Source: Calothrix sp. MO_192.B10 (lineage in GTDB: Bacteria; Cyanobacteriota; Cyanobacteriia; Cyanobacteriales; Nostocaceae). Taken from it: DNA of 34,275 nt. Location: the NCBI GenBank assembly GCA_030065055.1, contig JASJDS010000109.1:1-34275 (forward strand), read 5' to 3'. The translations under genes were made by a program, and so were the position numbers. Shown here piece after piece: positions 8,262-16,341 of this stretch. Numbering within the stretch: position 1 is the stretch's first letter; every line of letters begins with the position of its first letter. Below the pieces are notes generated by a model. The model had not been told where the DNA came from. It ran no database searches and worked only from the letters and a program-made list of their open reading frames with translations.

Positions 8262-8876
8262 ATGCCGTACAGTCAATTTACTATCGAACAAATCAAGAAA
8301 GACTTTGGGATATCTATATTCGAGCAATTTGGGACTTTTCTTAACGTACCAGAGGTAGATTGTAGCGATTTTCTCAAACAAACTCTACAAGAATATTTGC
8401 CCTTAGCATTAGCAATCGACACAGAAAAAGCTCGTTCCGAACTGATTGTCATGCCAATATTAGTAGAACTGAAAAGACAACACCAATCACAAAATCAATC
8501 GCAAATAAGTATATTTTCTGGTCGAGATTTTACGGTAGATGTCAGTAAAGGATTGAATGGATTCTGTGATTTTTTAATCAGTCTTTCTCCCGAACAAATT
8601 ATTATTGAAGCACCTGTTGTGGCTTTAGTAGAAGCTAAAAATGATAATATTCAATCGGGATTGGGACAATGTATGGCAGAAATGATCGCAGCACAAATTT
8701 TCAATGAAACAAAAGGGAATCAAATTTCTACTATTTATGGTGTTGTCACTACCGGAACAAACTGGAAATTTTTAAGATTAAATGGTAAAACCATAGAGAT
8801 AGATCTAAATGAATACTATATTAGTCAGTTAAAAAAAATATTCGGAATTCTGAAAAGCGCAATTGTAACCGAGTAA
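8262..8876 (+). CDS. PD-(D/E)XK nuclease-like protein
   Basis: A 204-residue protein of a type frequent in cyanobacteria and usually annotated as hypothetical. Seen directly: [15 protein letters not shown] near residue 60, then [10 protein letters not shown] near 95 (an Asp on a beta-strand), [10 protein letters not shown] near 117 (ExK), and a Gln-containing helix, [13 protein letters not shown], near 128. The E...D...ExK...Q order is that of PD-(D/E)XK nuclease folds; whether it cuts DNA is unknown. The gene stands alone, transcribed away from the SDR genes. The ATG at 8262 is the first in-frame start, and no strong ribosome binding site is visible. Confidence 0.65.
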   Translation: MPYSQFTIEQIKKDFGISIFEQFGTFLNVPEVDCSDFLKQTLQEYLPLALAIDTEKARSELIVMPILVELKRQHQSQNQSQISIFSGRDFTVDVSKGLNGFCDFLISLSPEQIIIEAPVVALVEAKNDNIQSGLGQCMAEMIAAQIFNETKGNQISTIYGVVTTGTNWKFLRLNGKTIEIDLNEYYISQLKKIFGILKSAIVTE

Positions 8877-9012
8877 TTAGGCGATTTTTGGACGGATTAT
8901 ATGATTCTCAAGATAAAACCTCAACTTGTCATGAGTAGCCCGCAGTTACAGTAGTACACCCATTGATACACGCAGTTCGATAAGATGGTTAAAGCTACTC
9001 CTTCTCAATACT

Positions 9013-10392
9013 ATGAAACTACCAGATAGTCCCAAAACTCCCCCTTGGTTGCAGAAGATTCAGTACATAACCAATCCCCTCGGTTATATGGATAATGCTT
9101 ACCAACGCTATGGTGATATCTTTAACGCACCGATTATTGGGAATCATTCTAGGGTATTGTTAGTTAGCGATCCAGAGGGGTTACAACAGCTATTTACCAG
9201 GGATAGTAAGGAGTTTTATACCCCCAGTAATGGAGTTTTACAAATGTTGGTGGGGGATAATTCTATATTTTGCTTAGAAGGGAATCGCCATAAAAGAGAG
9301 CGTAAATTATTAATGCCTCCCTTTCATGGTGATAGAATGCGTGGTTATGGGCAAACTATTTGTGATTTGACGGAAGAAATATTTAGTCAATTAACCCCTG
9401 GTACAAATTTCTCTGCACGTAGTGTTGTCCAGAATATTTCCATCGAAGTCATCTTAAAGGTTGTCTTTGGTATCCATGAGGGAGAACGTTTCCACAAACT
9501 CAAACAATTGATGGTGGAGTGGATGGATTCCTTTGCATCTCCCTTAGTTTCCAGTTTGCTGTTTTTCCCCTTCCTGAGAAAGGATTTTGGTGCTAAGAGT
9601 CCTTGGGGATATTTTCGTCGCTTACAGCAGCAAATAGACCAATTGATTTATGCGGAAATTAGGGATAAACGTTCCAAATACAATCCTTCTGATACAGATA
9701 TCCTTACCTTATTAATGTCAGCGCGAGACGAACATGGAGAGGGGATGAGCGATGAGGAATTACACGATGAGTTAATTACTTTACTCGTTGCTGGACATGA
9801 AACCACCGCCACAGCCATATCTTGGGCTTTATATTGGGTACATAAACAACCAGTAATATTAGAAAAATTACTGAGAGAATTAGATAGCCTTGGTGATTCT
9901 CCAGAACCAATGAACATTTTTAAATTGCCCTATCTGACTGCTGTTTGCAATGAAACCCTGCGGATTTATCCCGTAGCAATGTTAACTGTTCCCAGGGAAG
10001 TCAAAGAACCTGTGGAATTAATGGGTTATCAATTAGAACCTGGTACGAGGGTATATGGTTGTATTTATTTAACCCATCGGCGTGAAGATTTATACCCGCA
10101 GCCCAAGGAGTTTAAACCGGAGAGATTTCTAGATAGACAATATACACCCTATGAGTTTTTCCCTTTTGGTGGTGGGGCACGGCGTTGTATTGGCGAAGCT
10201 TTGGCAATATTTGAGATGAAGTTGGTATTGGCAACTATTCTGGGGAATTATCAGTTGGAATTGGTGGATAATCTACCAGTTAAGCCACAGAGACGAGGTG
10301 TTACCATTGCGCCTGCGGGTGGGGTGAATATGGTATTGAAGGAGAGACGACAAAATCAGCTATTCGCTGAAAGTACTTCTATTTCAACTTGA
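9013..10392 (+). CDS. cytochrome P450, CYP110-like
   Basis: A 459-residue bacterial class I P450. The I-helix motif AGHETTATAISW is near residue 262 and the K-helix ExxR pair in ETLRIYP near 315. The haem loop is FFPFGGGARRCIGEALAIFE near 380, with the Cys as thiolate ligand. The N-terminus (PPWLQKIQYITNPLGYMDNAYQRYGDIF) and overall plan match CYP110, a family abundant in filamentous cyanobacteria and associated with hydroxylation of fatty acids, alkanes and terpenes. It has no membrane anchor. It needs ferredoxin and a reductase, which are not encoded nearby. It may oxidise substrates for the neighbouring SDRs and monooxygenase, but there is no direct evidence. Confidence 0.9.
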   Translation: MKLPDSPKTPPWLQKIQYITNPLGYMDNAYQRYGDIFNAPIIGNHSRVLLVSDPEGLQQLFTRDSKEFYTPSNGVLQMLVGDNSIFCLEGNRHKRERKLLMPPFHGDRMRGYGQTICDLTEEIFSQLTPGTNFSARSVVQNISIEVILKVVFGIHEGERFHKLKQLMVEWMDSFASPLVSSLLFFPFLRKDFGAKSPWGYFRRLQQQIDQLIYAEIRDKRSKYNPSDTDILTLLMSARDEHGEGMSDEELHDELITLLVAGHETTATAISWALYWVHKQPVILEKLLRELDSLGDSPEPMNIFKLPYLTAVCNETLRIYPVAMLTVPREVKEPVELMGYQLEPGTRVYGCIYLTHRREDLYPQPKEFKPERFLDRQYTPYEFFPFGGGARRCIGEALAIFEMKLVLATILGNYQLELVDNLPVKPQRRGVTIAPAGGVNMVLKERRQNQLFAESTSIST

Positions 10393-10413
10393 AATATCAG
10401 ACTCTGCTTTGGA

Positions 10414-10544
10414 TACTCCCTTCCCGGCAGAAGATTACCTATAACGTAGGTTGGGTTGAACGAAGTGAAACCCAACGATATGCTGGGTTTCGTCCCTCAA
10501 CCCAGCCTACAATCTTTCGGTAATTTTATAGCGGGAAGGGAGTA
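10414..10544. repeat. 131-bp nested palindromic element
   Basis: Perfect 13-bp ends (TACTCCCTTCCCG at 10414-10426 and its complement at 10532-10544) enclose a second palindrome at 10446-10510 (GTAGGTTGGGTTGA / TCAACCCAGCCTAC with one extra base). The inner part is a widespread cyanobacterial repeat. The nested form suggests a non-autonomous mobile element (MITE-like) that contains, or inserted into, another repeat. It fills the first half of the 318-bp gap after the P450. The second half (10545-10710) shows no gene. Confidence 0.65.
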
Positions 10545-10710
10545 GTTCTTGAATTACTTACGAATAGCCACTAAAACTCTATTTGGTGAGGATATAAACT
10601 CAGGGGAAGCTCCACGTATCGAACAATAATATAACGTTTCTTAGTCTGGTGAAGCCCGATCTACTAGCATTGCTTCTACACCTGCTTTCTTATCCCGAAC
10701 TCAGTTAATA

Positions 10711-11472
10711 TCACTCCAGCAAATCTGGTTCCTGACGCACAATCATGTCATAAAGAGATTGAAAACTAAACCATCCAATGTGGTGAGAACCAACCTGACT
10801 ATGGGTCAAACGAGCCGTATCTGGATCAATCAACACTGGTTTTCCTGCGGCTTCAGCCATCAATTGGGCATGACAACAACGATCCATCGCTACAAACCAC
10901 CATGCAGTTTCATCCACTGAATGACCAACGGTTAGTAAGCCGTGGTTACGCAGGATAATAGCCTTTTTCTCTCCCAGAGTGGCAGCAATGCGATCGCCTT
11001 CTCCAGTTTCCAGCACTACCCCGGTATAATCATCGAATAAAGCATGGTCTTCATAAAATGCACAGGCATCTTGAGTCAAGGGATCGAGCAAGCGTCCCAG
11101 GGTTGACCAAGCTTTACCATAAAGTGAATGGGCGTGAGCTGCTGCATTCACATCAGGTCGAGCTTGGTGAATGCGGGAATGAATCGCAAAAGCCGCCGTA
11201 TTTACAGGTCTATTACCTTTGACAACTTCACCCTTATGGTTAACTAGCACTAGGTCTGATACTCGAATTTGACCGAAGTACATTCCAAATGGGTTAACCC
11301 AAAAGCAATCAGTAAATTCGGGATCGCGGACAGTGATGTGTCCGGCGACACCTTCATCAAAGCCGTAACGGGCAAATAGACGAAATGCAGCAGCTAAACG
11401 CTGTTGGCGGTGAAGACGTTCTGATTCTATGCTCTCAAATGTAGGTGGTGTGGGTAAGTCTAAGTTTGGCAT
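10711..11472 (-). CDS. class II aldolase/adducin family protein
   Basis: A 253-residue protein. Metal-ligand-like motifs are GHITVRDPE near residue 44, AAAHAHSLYGKAWSTLG near 110 (HxH pair), and the C-terminal ILRNHGLLTVGHSVDE with a third His near 175. These are the features of the class II aldolase/adducin head domain, which uses Zn2+ (or a similar metal) for aldol or retro-aldol chemistry. The length matches the stand-alone family often annotated as a hypothetical aldolase. The sugar-phosphate residues of fuculose-1-phosphate aldolase cannot all be confirmed, so the substrate is open. It is transcribed alone, and both flanks carry palindromic repeats. Confidence 0.82.
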   Translation of the reverse strand: MPNLDLPTPPTFESIESERLHRQQRLAAAFRLFARYGFDEGVAGHITVRDPEFTDCFWVNPFGMYFGQIRVSDLVLVNHKGEVVKGNRPVNTAAFAIHSRIHQARPDVNAAAHAHSLYGKAWSTLGRLLDPLTQDACAFYEDHALFDDYTGVVLETGEGDRIAATLGEKKAIILRNHGLLTVGHSVDETAWWFVAMDRCCHAQLMAEAAGKPVLIDPDTARLTHSQVGSHHIGWFSFQSLYDMIVRQEPDLLE

Positions 11473-11576
11473 AGATTTATCTCTAAGATGAATCCTAACT
11501 ATTGTGTAATTTTTGAGCCTATTTAATTAAATAAAAATACTTGAAAATGCAGCATTCTCAATTAGCCCAAATGTCC

Positions 11577-11626
11577 GCCTAGGAATGAATTCCTAGGCTC
11601 AAAGACCAAGTCTGATAAATCAGACT
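11577..11626. repeat. two adjacent short palindromes
   Basis: GCCTAGGAAT-GA-ATTCCTAGGC at 11577-11598 and AGTCTGAT-AA-ATCAGACT at 11609-11626 are both perfect with 2-nt centres. They lie just upstream of the aldolase-like gene and next to a larger palindrome cluster. They could act as protein-binding sites or be repeat debris. Confidence 0.7.
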
Positions 11627-11656
11627 GGGTAAGGCTTGCAGTGCGTTTTAACTAAC

Positions 11657-11770
11657 AACTTGCACCAATTCCAAGAACAGGAGGCAGAGCCTCCTTTCCC
11701 CTAGTTACCAGGCTCAGCCTGGTAACTAGAATATAGAGCCTCTGGCTCTTGCCCTTGAATGGTGCAAGTT
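11657..11770. repeat. multi-hairpin palindromic element
   Basis: The outer arms AACTTGCACCA (11657-11667) and TGGTGCAAGTT (11760-11770) enclose three further perfect hairpins: GGAGGC/GCCTCC (11680-11694), a 29-bp palindrome with 14-bp arms centred on 11715 (11701-11729), and AGAGCC/GGCTCT (11735-11749). Weaker pairing extends outwards (GTGCGTTTT with AACGCA near 11785). As RNA this folds into a multi-branched structure downstream of the TPR gene, which ends at 11787 on the minus strand. It may serve as a terminator, but the layout looks like a stack of inserted repeats. Confidence 0.75.
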
Positions 11771-11786
11771 ATCAGTTTCAACGCAT

Positions 11787-12593
11787 TTACTGGATTTTCA
11801 AAAATTTCTCTAATCCTACCACCAAACTAGGAGGCCAACGGCGAACATTTTTTACCCAGTTAATATCCTTATAACGGCTATCCAATCCATAAGCCGCTAC
11901 CCAATTACTTTCCGCTTCCCCTGGCTGTCCGTTTGCCCAGTACGCAGCAGTTAAAGCAGCTCGCATATCTGCAAATTGGGGATATTTACGGACAAGACTC
12001 TTCATTTCCCGGATAGCAGTTTCTGTATTACCAGTTTCATACACCGCTAAGGCATGATTAGCACGGGCAAAGGCAAATTTGGGGTTAATCTCCGTAGCTT
12101 TTTCATAATCAGCGATCGCATCGGACCATTTCCCTAAACCTGCTTGAGCATTGCCCCGATTGTTATAGGCCATCGCATCATTGGGGTCTAATTCTAACAC
12201 ATGATTATAATCAGCGATCGCATCGGACCATTTTCCCAACCCCTCAAAGGCTGTCCCCCGATTCAAATAGGGATCTGTAACATTGGGTGCTAATTCTATG
12301 GCTTTGTTATAATCTTCCAAAGCCTCTTGCAATTTATTTTGACTTACCCGCACATTCCCCCGGTTACTCCACACCGCCGGATTCTGGGGAAATTCTTCCA
12401 GAATTTGGGTCCAGTACTTTTCCGAGGTAGCAAAATCACCTTCACTAGCAGCATTCAAAGCCTGATTGCTTAAATTTTCCCATTTCTCGAACTGTTCTTG
12501 GGTAATTTGCAGGGGTTTATTAGCAGCAAGTGCCTCCCCACCCCAGCCAAACATTAAAATAGCACTCAGGAAAATGACAATTAATCGCACCAT
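11787..12593 (-). CDS. exported tetratricopeptide-repeat protein
   Basis: A 268-residue protein. Residues 1-23 (MVRLIVIFLSAILMFGWGGEA, then LA-AN) form a Sec signal peptide with a likely cut after ALA. Four to five TPR units follow; the clearest are WSNRGNVRVSQNKLQEALED, LNRGTAFEGLGKWSDAIADY and YNNRGNAQAGLGKWSDAIADY. The second and third are near copies, and each carries a HIP1 site at the same place. TPRs mediate protein-protein contact; in cyanobacteria exported versions act in the thylakoid lumen or periplasm. The last 60 residues (GLDSRYKDINWVKNVRRWPP) lie outside the repeats. It ends beside a large palindrome cluster. The exact partner is unknown. Confidence 0.85.
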   Translation of the reverse strand: MVRLIVIFLSAILMFGWGGEALAANKPLQITQEQFEKWENLSNQALNAASEGDFATSEKYWTQILEEFPQNPAVWSNRGNVRVSQNKLQEALEDYNKAIELAPNVTDPYLNRGTAFEGLGKWSDAIADYNHVLELDPNDAMAYNNRGNAQAGLGKWSDAIADYEKATEINPKFAFARANHALAVYETGNTETAIREMKSLVRKYPQFADMRAALTAAYWANGQPGEAESNWVAAYGLDSRYKDINWVKNVRRWPPSLVVGLEKFLKIQ

Positions 12594-12687
12594 CAGACTT
12601 AATTCCTTTTACCTTGGTGTTTTGTTAACCTTTATTAATTTAACCACCATTGGGAGGGAGTGAGGGAGTGGAGGAGTGAAGGAGTAG

Positions 12688-12706
12688 GGGCGGGGTTTCC
12701 CCGCCC
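12688..12706. repeat. GC-rich hairpin repeat
   Basis: GGGCGGGG-TTT-CCCCGCCC is a perfect 8-bp stem. It sits inside a run of GGAGTGA-like repeats upstream of the TPR gene and downstream of ruvB. A terminator role for ruvB is possible, although 118 bp separate it from the ruvB stop. Confidence 0.6.
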
Positions 12707-12712
12707 GGAGGG

Positions 12713-12744
12713 AAGGAGTGAAGGAGTGAAGGAGTGAAGGAGTG
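12713..12744. repeat. tandem octamer AAGGAGTG, four copies
   Basis: Four exact tandem copies of AAGGAGTG, with degenerate copies (GAGGGAGTG, GGAGGAGTG) just before, at 12657-12686. This is a simple-sequence expansion in an intergenic region, of the kind common in Nostocales genomes. Confidence 0.9.
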
Positions 12745-12759
12745 AAATAATTAAACTGT

Positions 12760-12820
12760 CAACCGTCAACCGTCAACTGTCAACTAACAACTAACAACTA
12801 ACAACTAACAACTAACAACT
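12760..12820. repeat. tandem heptamers (STRR type), CAACYGT and CAACTAA
   Basis: Three heptamers of CAACCGT or CAACTGT (12760-12780) are followed by five exact CAACTAA units and a partial sixth (12781-12820). Short tandemly repeated heptamers of this kind are a known hallmark of heterocyst-forming cyanobacteria. They lie 3 bp from the end of ruvB. Confidence 0.92.
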
Positions 12821-12823
12821 CTT

Positions 12824-13924
12824 TCACAACAAAGACATCTGCTCATTCGGTGGTTTAAAACCCAAATGCTGATACGCCGCAGGTGTGGCCACCCTTCCCC
12901 GTGGAGTCCGGCTCAAATACCCAATTTGCATCAAATAAGGTTCATAAACCTCCTCAATGGTTTGAGTATCCTCACCCGTTGCCGCAGCAATGGTTTCCAA
13001 CCCCACAGGACCACCATTAAATTGTTCAATAATTACACTCAACATCCGCCTATCTGTCCAATCCAACCCACAGGGATCGACTTGAAATAGATGTAGTGCC
13101 TCTCCTGCTACAGTTTCATTTATCTCACCAGATGATTTAACTTCAGCATAATCACGGACTCTTTTTAGTAATCTATTTGCTATCCTGGGTGTACCACGAG
13201 AACGACGGGCAATTTCTGTCGCCCCATCTGACGCTACAGGGGTGTTCAATAACTGGGCAGTTCGCAACACTATTTGGCTCAATTCATCCACTTCATAGAA
13301 TCTTAACTTTTGTATCAAGCCAAAGCGATCGCGCAAAGGTGAGGTTAACGCCCCCACCCTGGTTGTTGCCCCTACCAAGGTAAATTTGGATAGGGGTATG
13401 CTCCGTGTTCTGGCACTAGGACCTTTACCTGTGGTAATATCCAAGCGATAATCTTCCATCGCTGGGTATAAAATTTCCTCAGTCATCCGAGAAAGGCGAT
13501 GGATCTCATCAATGAAGAGAATATCCCCCGGCTTGAGGTTGACTAATAGTCCCATAATATCCCTAGGACGTTCCAAGGCAGGGGCACTGGTAATTTTATA
13601 ATTAACCTCCATCTCGGAAGCTAAAATCATTGCCATAGTAGTTTTCCCCAACCCCGGAGGCCCATACAATAGTAGATGATCCAACACCTCTTGCCGAGAC
13701 TTAGCAGCTTTAATGGCGATTTCTAATACATCCTTTAAATCCTTCTGTCCAATATAATCGGCAAACCGTTGGGGACGAATACTCTCTTCTGGCTTTCCCT
13801 GTTCGTCATCCCTAGCTTCGGGACGTAAAACATTCTCGGCTTGAGCTTTTTTTGCTGACTCCCGACTTTTTTTGGGTTGTTTACCGGGTTCTTGGGGCTG
13901 TTTTTTAGAGGATATAATCGCCAT
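12824..13924 (-). CDS. ruvB: Holliday junction branch-migration ATPase RuvB
   Basis: A 366-residue RuvB. Walker [12 protein letters not shown] and Walker [12 protein letters not shown] are present, followed by the sensor-like [20 protein letters not shown] and the C-terminal winged helix ending in [15 protein letters not shown]. RuvB forms hexameric rings on DNA that, with RuvA, drive branch migration of Holliday junctions. I chose the ATG at 13924 ([18 protein letters not shown]). An upstream in-frame start at 13996 would add 24 residues unlike the family and run into the space shared with hisF. The Lys/Glu-rich N-terminal extension of about 45 residues is typical of cyanobacterial RuvB. It is divergent from hisF. 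Confidence 0.96.
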   Translation of the reverse strand: MAIISSKKQPQEPGKQPKKSRESAKKAQAENVLRPEARDDEQGKPEESIRPQRFADYIGQKDLKDVLEIAIKAAKSRQEVLDHLLLYGPPGLGKTTMAMILASEMEVNYKITSAPALERPRDIMGLLVNLKPGDILFIDEIHRLSRMTEEILYPAMEDYRLDITTGKGPSARTRSIPLSKFTLVGATTRVGALTSPLRDRFGLIQKLRFYEVDELSQIVLRTAQLLNTPVASDGATEIARRSRGTPRIANRLLKRVRDYAEVKSSGEINETVAGEALHLFQVDPCGLDWTDRRMLSVIIEQFNGGPVGLETIAAATGEDTQTIEEVYEPYLMQIGYLSRTPRGRVATPAAYQHLGFKPPNEQMSLL

Positions 13925-14079
13925 GGTTCCGCTGTTGAATTGGATTTTAGACTGGTTTGGGGGAATGGCAAGCCGCGCGAGTCTAAGAAGAAACACGGAT
14001 GCGAAAATTTTCTTTCTAGAATACCCCCGCCCATTTAAAATTTAAATTTCGGGGAATACTCAAGAGTAGAAAATTGATC

Positions 14080-14853
14080 ATGCTAGCTAAGAGAATCTTA
14101 CCTTGCTTAGATGTGAAAGCGGGACGAGTTGTAAAAGGAGTTAACTTTGTCGATATTAAAGATGCTGGCGATCCGGTGGAAATGGCAAAGATTTACAACG
14201 ATGCTGGGGCGGATGAGTTAGCGTTTCTAGATATTACAGCTACTCATGAAGAACGAAATACCATTATTGACGTGGTGTACCGTACTGCTGAACAAGTCTT
14301 TATTCCCCTGACTGTTGGTGGTGGTATCCAAACCTTAGAAAATGTTAAAGCTTTGTTACGAGCCGGAGCAGATAAGGTTAGTATTAATTCTGCTGCGGTA
14401 CGCAACCCTGATTTTATTAATCGAGCTAGCGATCGCTTCGGCAATCAATGCATAGTCATTGCCATTGATGCCAGACGCAGAAATGATCCCAACAACCCTG
14501 GTTGGGATGTATATGTGCGTGGTGGGAGAGAAAATACAGGTATAGATGCCCTACAGTGGGCACAAGAAGCAGAAAAGCGAGGCGCAGGAGAATTATTGGT
14601 GACAAGTATGGATGCTGATGGCACTCAAGCCGGTTACGACCTAGAGTTAACAAGAGCGATCGCACAAGCAGTACAGATCCCCATAATTGCCTCTGGAGGT
14701 GCTGGCAATTGTCAACATATATATGATGTACTCACCACAGGCAAAGCTGAAACCGCTTTACTCGCTTCCCTACTACATTACGGACAGCTAAGTGTAGCAG
14801 AAATCAAGAACTATTTGCGCGATCGGCAATTACCAATCAGACCCATTTCTTAA
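14080..14853 (+). CDS. hisF: imidazole glycerol phosphate synthase, cyclase subunit HisF
   Basis: A 257-residue (beta/alpha)8 barrel. It starts with [20 protein letters not shown], which contains the catalytic Asp (CLD) at residue 11. [12 protein letters not shown] and [13 protein letters not shown] follow, then the second catalytic Asp in [15 protein letters not shown], and the phosphate-binding IIASGGAGN. With HisH it turns PRFAR plus glutamine-derived ammonia into imidazole glycerol phosphate and AICAR, in histidine and purine metabolism. The ATG at 14080 gives the standard N-terminus; a TTG at 14074 would add only two residues. hisH is not adjacent, which is usual in cyanobacteria, where his genes are scattered. 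Confidence 0.97.
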   Translation: MLAKRILPCLDVKAGRVVKGVNFVDIKDAGDPVEMAKIYNDAGADELAFLDITATHEERNTIIDVVYRTAEQVFIPLTVGGGIQTLENVKALLRAGADKVSINSAAVRNPDFINRASDRFGNQCIVIAIDARRRNDPNNPGWDVYVRGGRENTGIDALQWAQEAEKRGAGELLVTSMDADGTQAGYDLELTRAIAQAVQIPIIASGGAGNCQHIYDVLTTGKAETALLASLLHYGQLSVAEIKNYLRDRQLPIRPIS

Positions 14854-14954
14854 GCAGACATTAAGGTTCCTAACCACAGCCCATGTGGTTCAGGACAGCT
14901 ATAGGAAACAGTGTTAGTATTAGTAAAGAAACGTTAAGTTTTATTAATTTCCAT

Positions 14955-15146
14955 ATGTTAATACCTCTTTTATTTTTAGATGTGGCACTAGTAGCTTGGT
15001 CGCTACATCTAATGGAGAAGGCCTACGAACATAAAGAGTTTTCTTTTATGTTAGCAGGTCTATTGGTAGCTGTAGCTGCTGCGGCAATGATGGTTGTTTA
15101 CTTTCTGATGGGTCATTGCATGAATTATTTATTACAAGTTTCTTAA
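14955..15146 (+). CDS. small two-helix membrane protein
   Basis: A 63-residue protein from ATG 14955, with two hydrophobic segments: MLIPLLFLDVALVAWSLHLM (residues 1-20) and a run centred on LVAVAAAAMMVVYFLMG (about 36-55). They are joined by a charged loop (EKAYEHKEF), so a hairpin in the membrane is likely. An upstream in-frame ATG at 14883 would give 87 residues, but the extra 24 do not look like coding sequence and neither start has a clear ribosome binding site. It lies between hisF and tRNA-Ala. I do not recognise the family. Confidence 0.55.
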   Translation: MLIPLLFLDVALVAWSLHLMEKAYEHKEFSFMLAGLLVAVAAAAMMVVYFLMGHCMNYLLQVS

Positions 15147-15228
15147 TAAAAAATTAATATTTCCAGAGTAAAATTGTGCACATTGACAAAAAGCCTAAAG
15201 TCCAGTTACCATTAAAGATGGACTTCTT

Positions 15229-15301
15229 GGGGTTATAGCTCAGTTGGTAGAGCGCTGCAATGGCATTGCAGAGGTCAGCGGTTCGAACCCGCTTAGCTCC
15301 A
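15229..15301 (+). tRNA. tRNA-Ala(GGC)
   Basis: This 73-nt sequence folds as a full cloverleaf. The acceptor stem GGGGTTA pairs with TAGCTCC and includes the G3-U70 wobble that marks alanine tRNAs. The D arm contains AGCTCAGTTGGTAGAGC. The anticodon arm is CTGCA-ATGGCAT-TGCAG, with anticodon GGC. The T arm GCGGGTTCGAACCCGC-like segment (GCGGTTCGAACCCGC) is present. The discriminator base is A, and CCA is not encoded. It lies 214 bp from the end of the biosynthetic cluster (devA stop). Confidence 0.96.
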
Positions 15302-15514
15302 TTTGTCCATTAAGTACATTAAATTATTGTATCTCCTCAAAATTTCGGAGTCGGGAGTTATTCTGGCATCCATAACCAACCAAAGGGATTAGCAGAAGAC
15401 TTCTCCCGAATAATAGGCACAAAGGCGGTATAGTACCTCCATAAACACCTCAAGTTTTGTTTGGAGACAATACATACTGTTCCATTGATACCCGTCAGTC
15501 ATAATGGTGGCTAC
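15302..15514. other. gap between tRNA-Ala and the exporter ATPase gene
   Basis: No gene or strong hairpin was found. It must contain the 3' end of the long minus-strand biosynthetic transcript and marks the edge of the cluster. No repeated copy of the tRNA 3' end was seen within the window. Confidence 0.4.
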
Positions 15515-16213
15515 TTATTTTAATGCTATTAGCTCCTCAGACAAGTAACCATCTTCCATTTGAATAATGCGGTCAGCAATATCAAGAATACGATTATCAT
15601 GAGTAACGATAAGAATTGAGCAACCTTGTTGTTTGGCTAGTTTTTGCATGAGTTCGACAACAGCGCGACCGCTATATTTATCTAAAGATGCTGTAGGCTC
15701 ATCAGCTAAAACTAGCTTAGGTTGTGAAGCTAGAGCGCGGGCAATTGCAATTCTTTGTTTTTGCCCTCCTGAAAGATTTTCAGGATAATAATCAATTCGC
15801 TCACCTAAACCAACATTGGTCAGCATACTTACAGAGCGTTCGCGAATTTCCCTACGACTGAGGTTATCATGCAGTTGGAGTGACATTTCAACATTTTGTC
15901 TTGCTGTCAGAAATTGCAACAAGTTATGAGATTGGAAAATATAGCCAATATGGCGACGTGTTTGCATTAATTTTTGTTCCCTAGCTTCCAAAAGCTCTTG
16001 ACCGAGGACTTTCAAACTTCCGGATTGGACAGAGCGTAGACCACCAATTAATGTTAATAAGGTTGTTTTTCCAGATCCAGATGGACCTTCCATAATAATT
16101 ATTTCGCCAGGATATATTTTTAAATTAATGTTGAATAAAATTTGTTTGTGTAGTTCTCCTTCTCCAAAAAAATGCTCTAGATTTTCTATTTCAATAATTG
16201 GTTGAATATACAT
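15515..16213 (-). CDS. devA: DevA-type ABC exporter ATPase
   Basis: A 232-residue ABC ATPase of the MacB/LolD/DevA group. Walker A GPSGSGKTTL is near residue 43, a Q-loop in YIFQSHNLLQF near 91, the signature LSGGQKQRIAIARAL near 144, Walker B LVLADEPTASLD near 166 and the H-loop in LIVTHDNR. In Anabaena DevBCA with TolC exports heterocyst glycolipids; many paralogues lie in natural-product clusters and export their products. Here it is the last gene of the minus-strand cluster, after devB and devC homologues in the canonical B-C-A order. Its 5' flank carries a 96-bp palindromic element that separates it from devC. The symbol denotes the family, not the heterocyst gene itself. Confidence 0.88.
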   Translation of the reverse strand: MYIQPIIEIENLEHFFGEGELHKQILFNINLKIYPGEIIIMEGPSGSGKTTLLTLIGGLRSVQSGSLKVLGQELLEAREQKLMQTRRHIGYIFQSHNLLQFLTARQNVEMSLQLHDNLSRREIRERSVSMLTNVGLGERIDYYPENLSGGQKQRIAIARALASQPKLVLADEPTASLDKYSGRAVVELMQKLAKQQGCSILIVTHDNRILDIADRIIQMEDGYLSEELIALK

Positions 16214-16241
16214 AATAATTTAGTTAAAATTGAAAAAATTC

Positions 16242-16337
16242 AGGACTTACGCAATTGTCACAATCGGTGATTGGTGCGTGAGGTTACAAGCGCAGCGTCA
16301 CCTACCCTACAAAAAACATGCCAGTTGCGTAAGTCCT
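16242..16337. mobile_element. 96-bp MITE-like element between devC and devA
   Basis: Perfect 13-bp terminal inverted repeats (AGGACTTACGCAA at 16242-16254 and TTGCGTAAGTCCT at 16325-16337) with a short non-coding core. AGGACTTACGCA ends are a familiar cyanobacterial MITE/IS-end motif. The right end lies 4 bp from the devC stop codon. It sits inside an operon whose genes it does not disrupt, but it could alter devA expression through RNA structure. Confidence 0.8.
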
Positions 16338-16341
16338 AAAA

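Noticed and set aside
12713-12820. Possible CRISPR-like array
   Set aside because: The units are contiguous 7- and 8-bp tandem repeats without spacers; these are simple STRR-type repeats.
13925-13996. Longer RuvB N-terminus starting at 13996
   Set aside because: The extra 24 residues do not resemble RuvB; ATG 13924 gives the normal cyanobacterial form.
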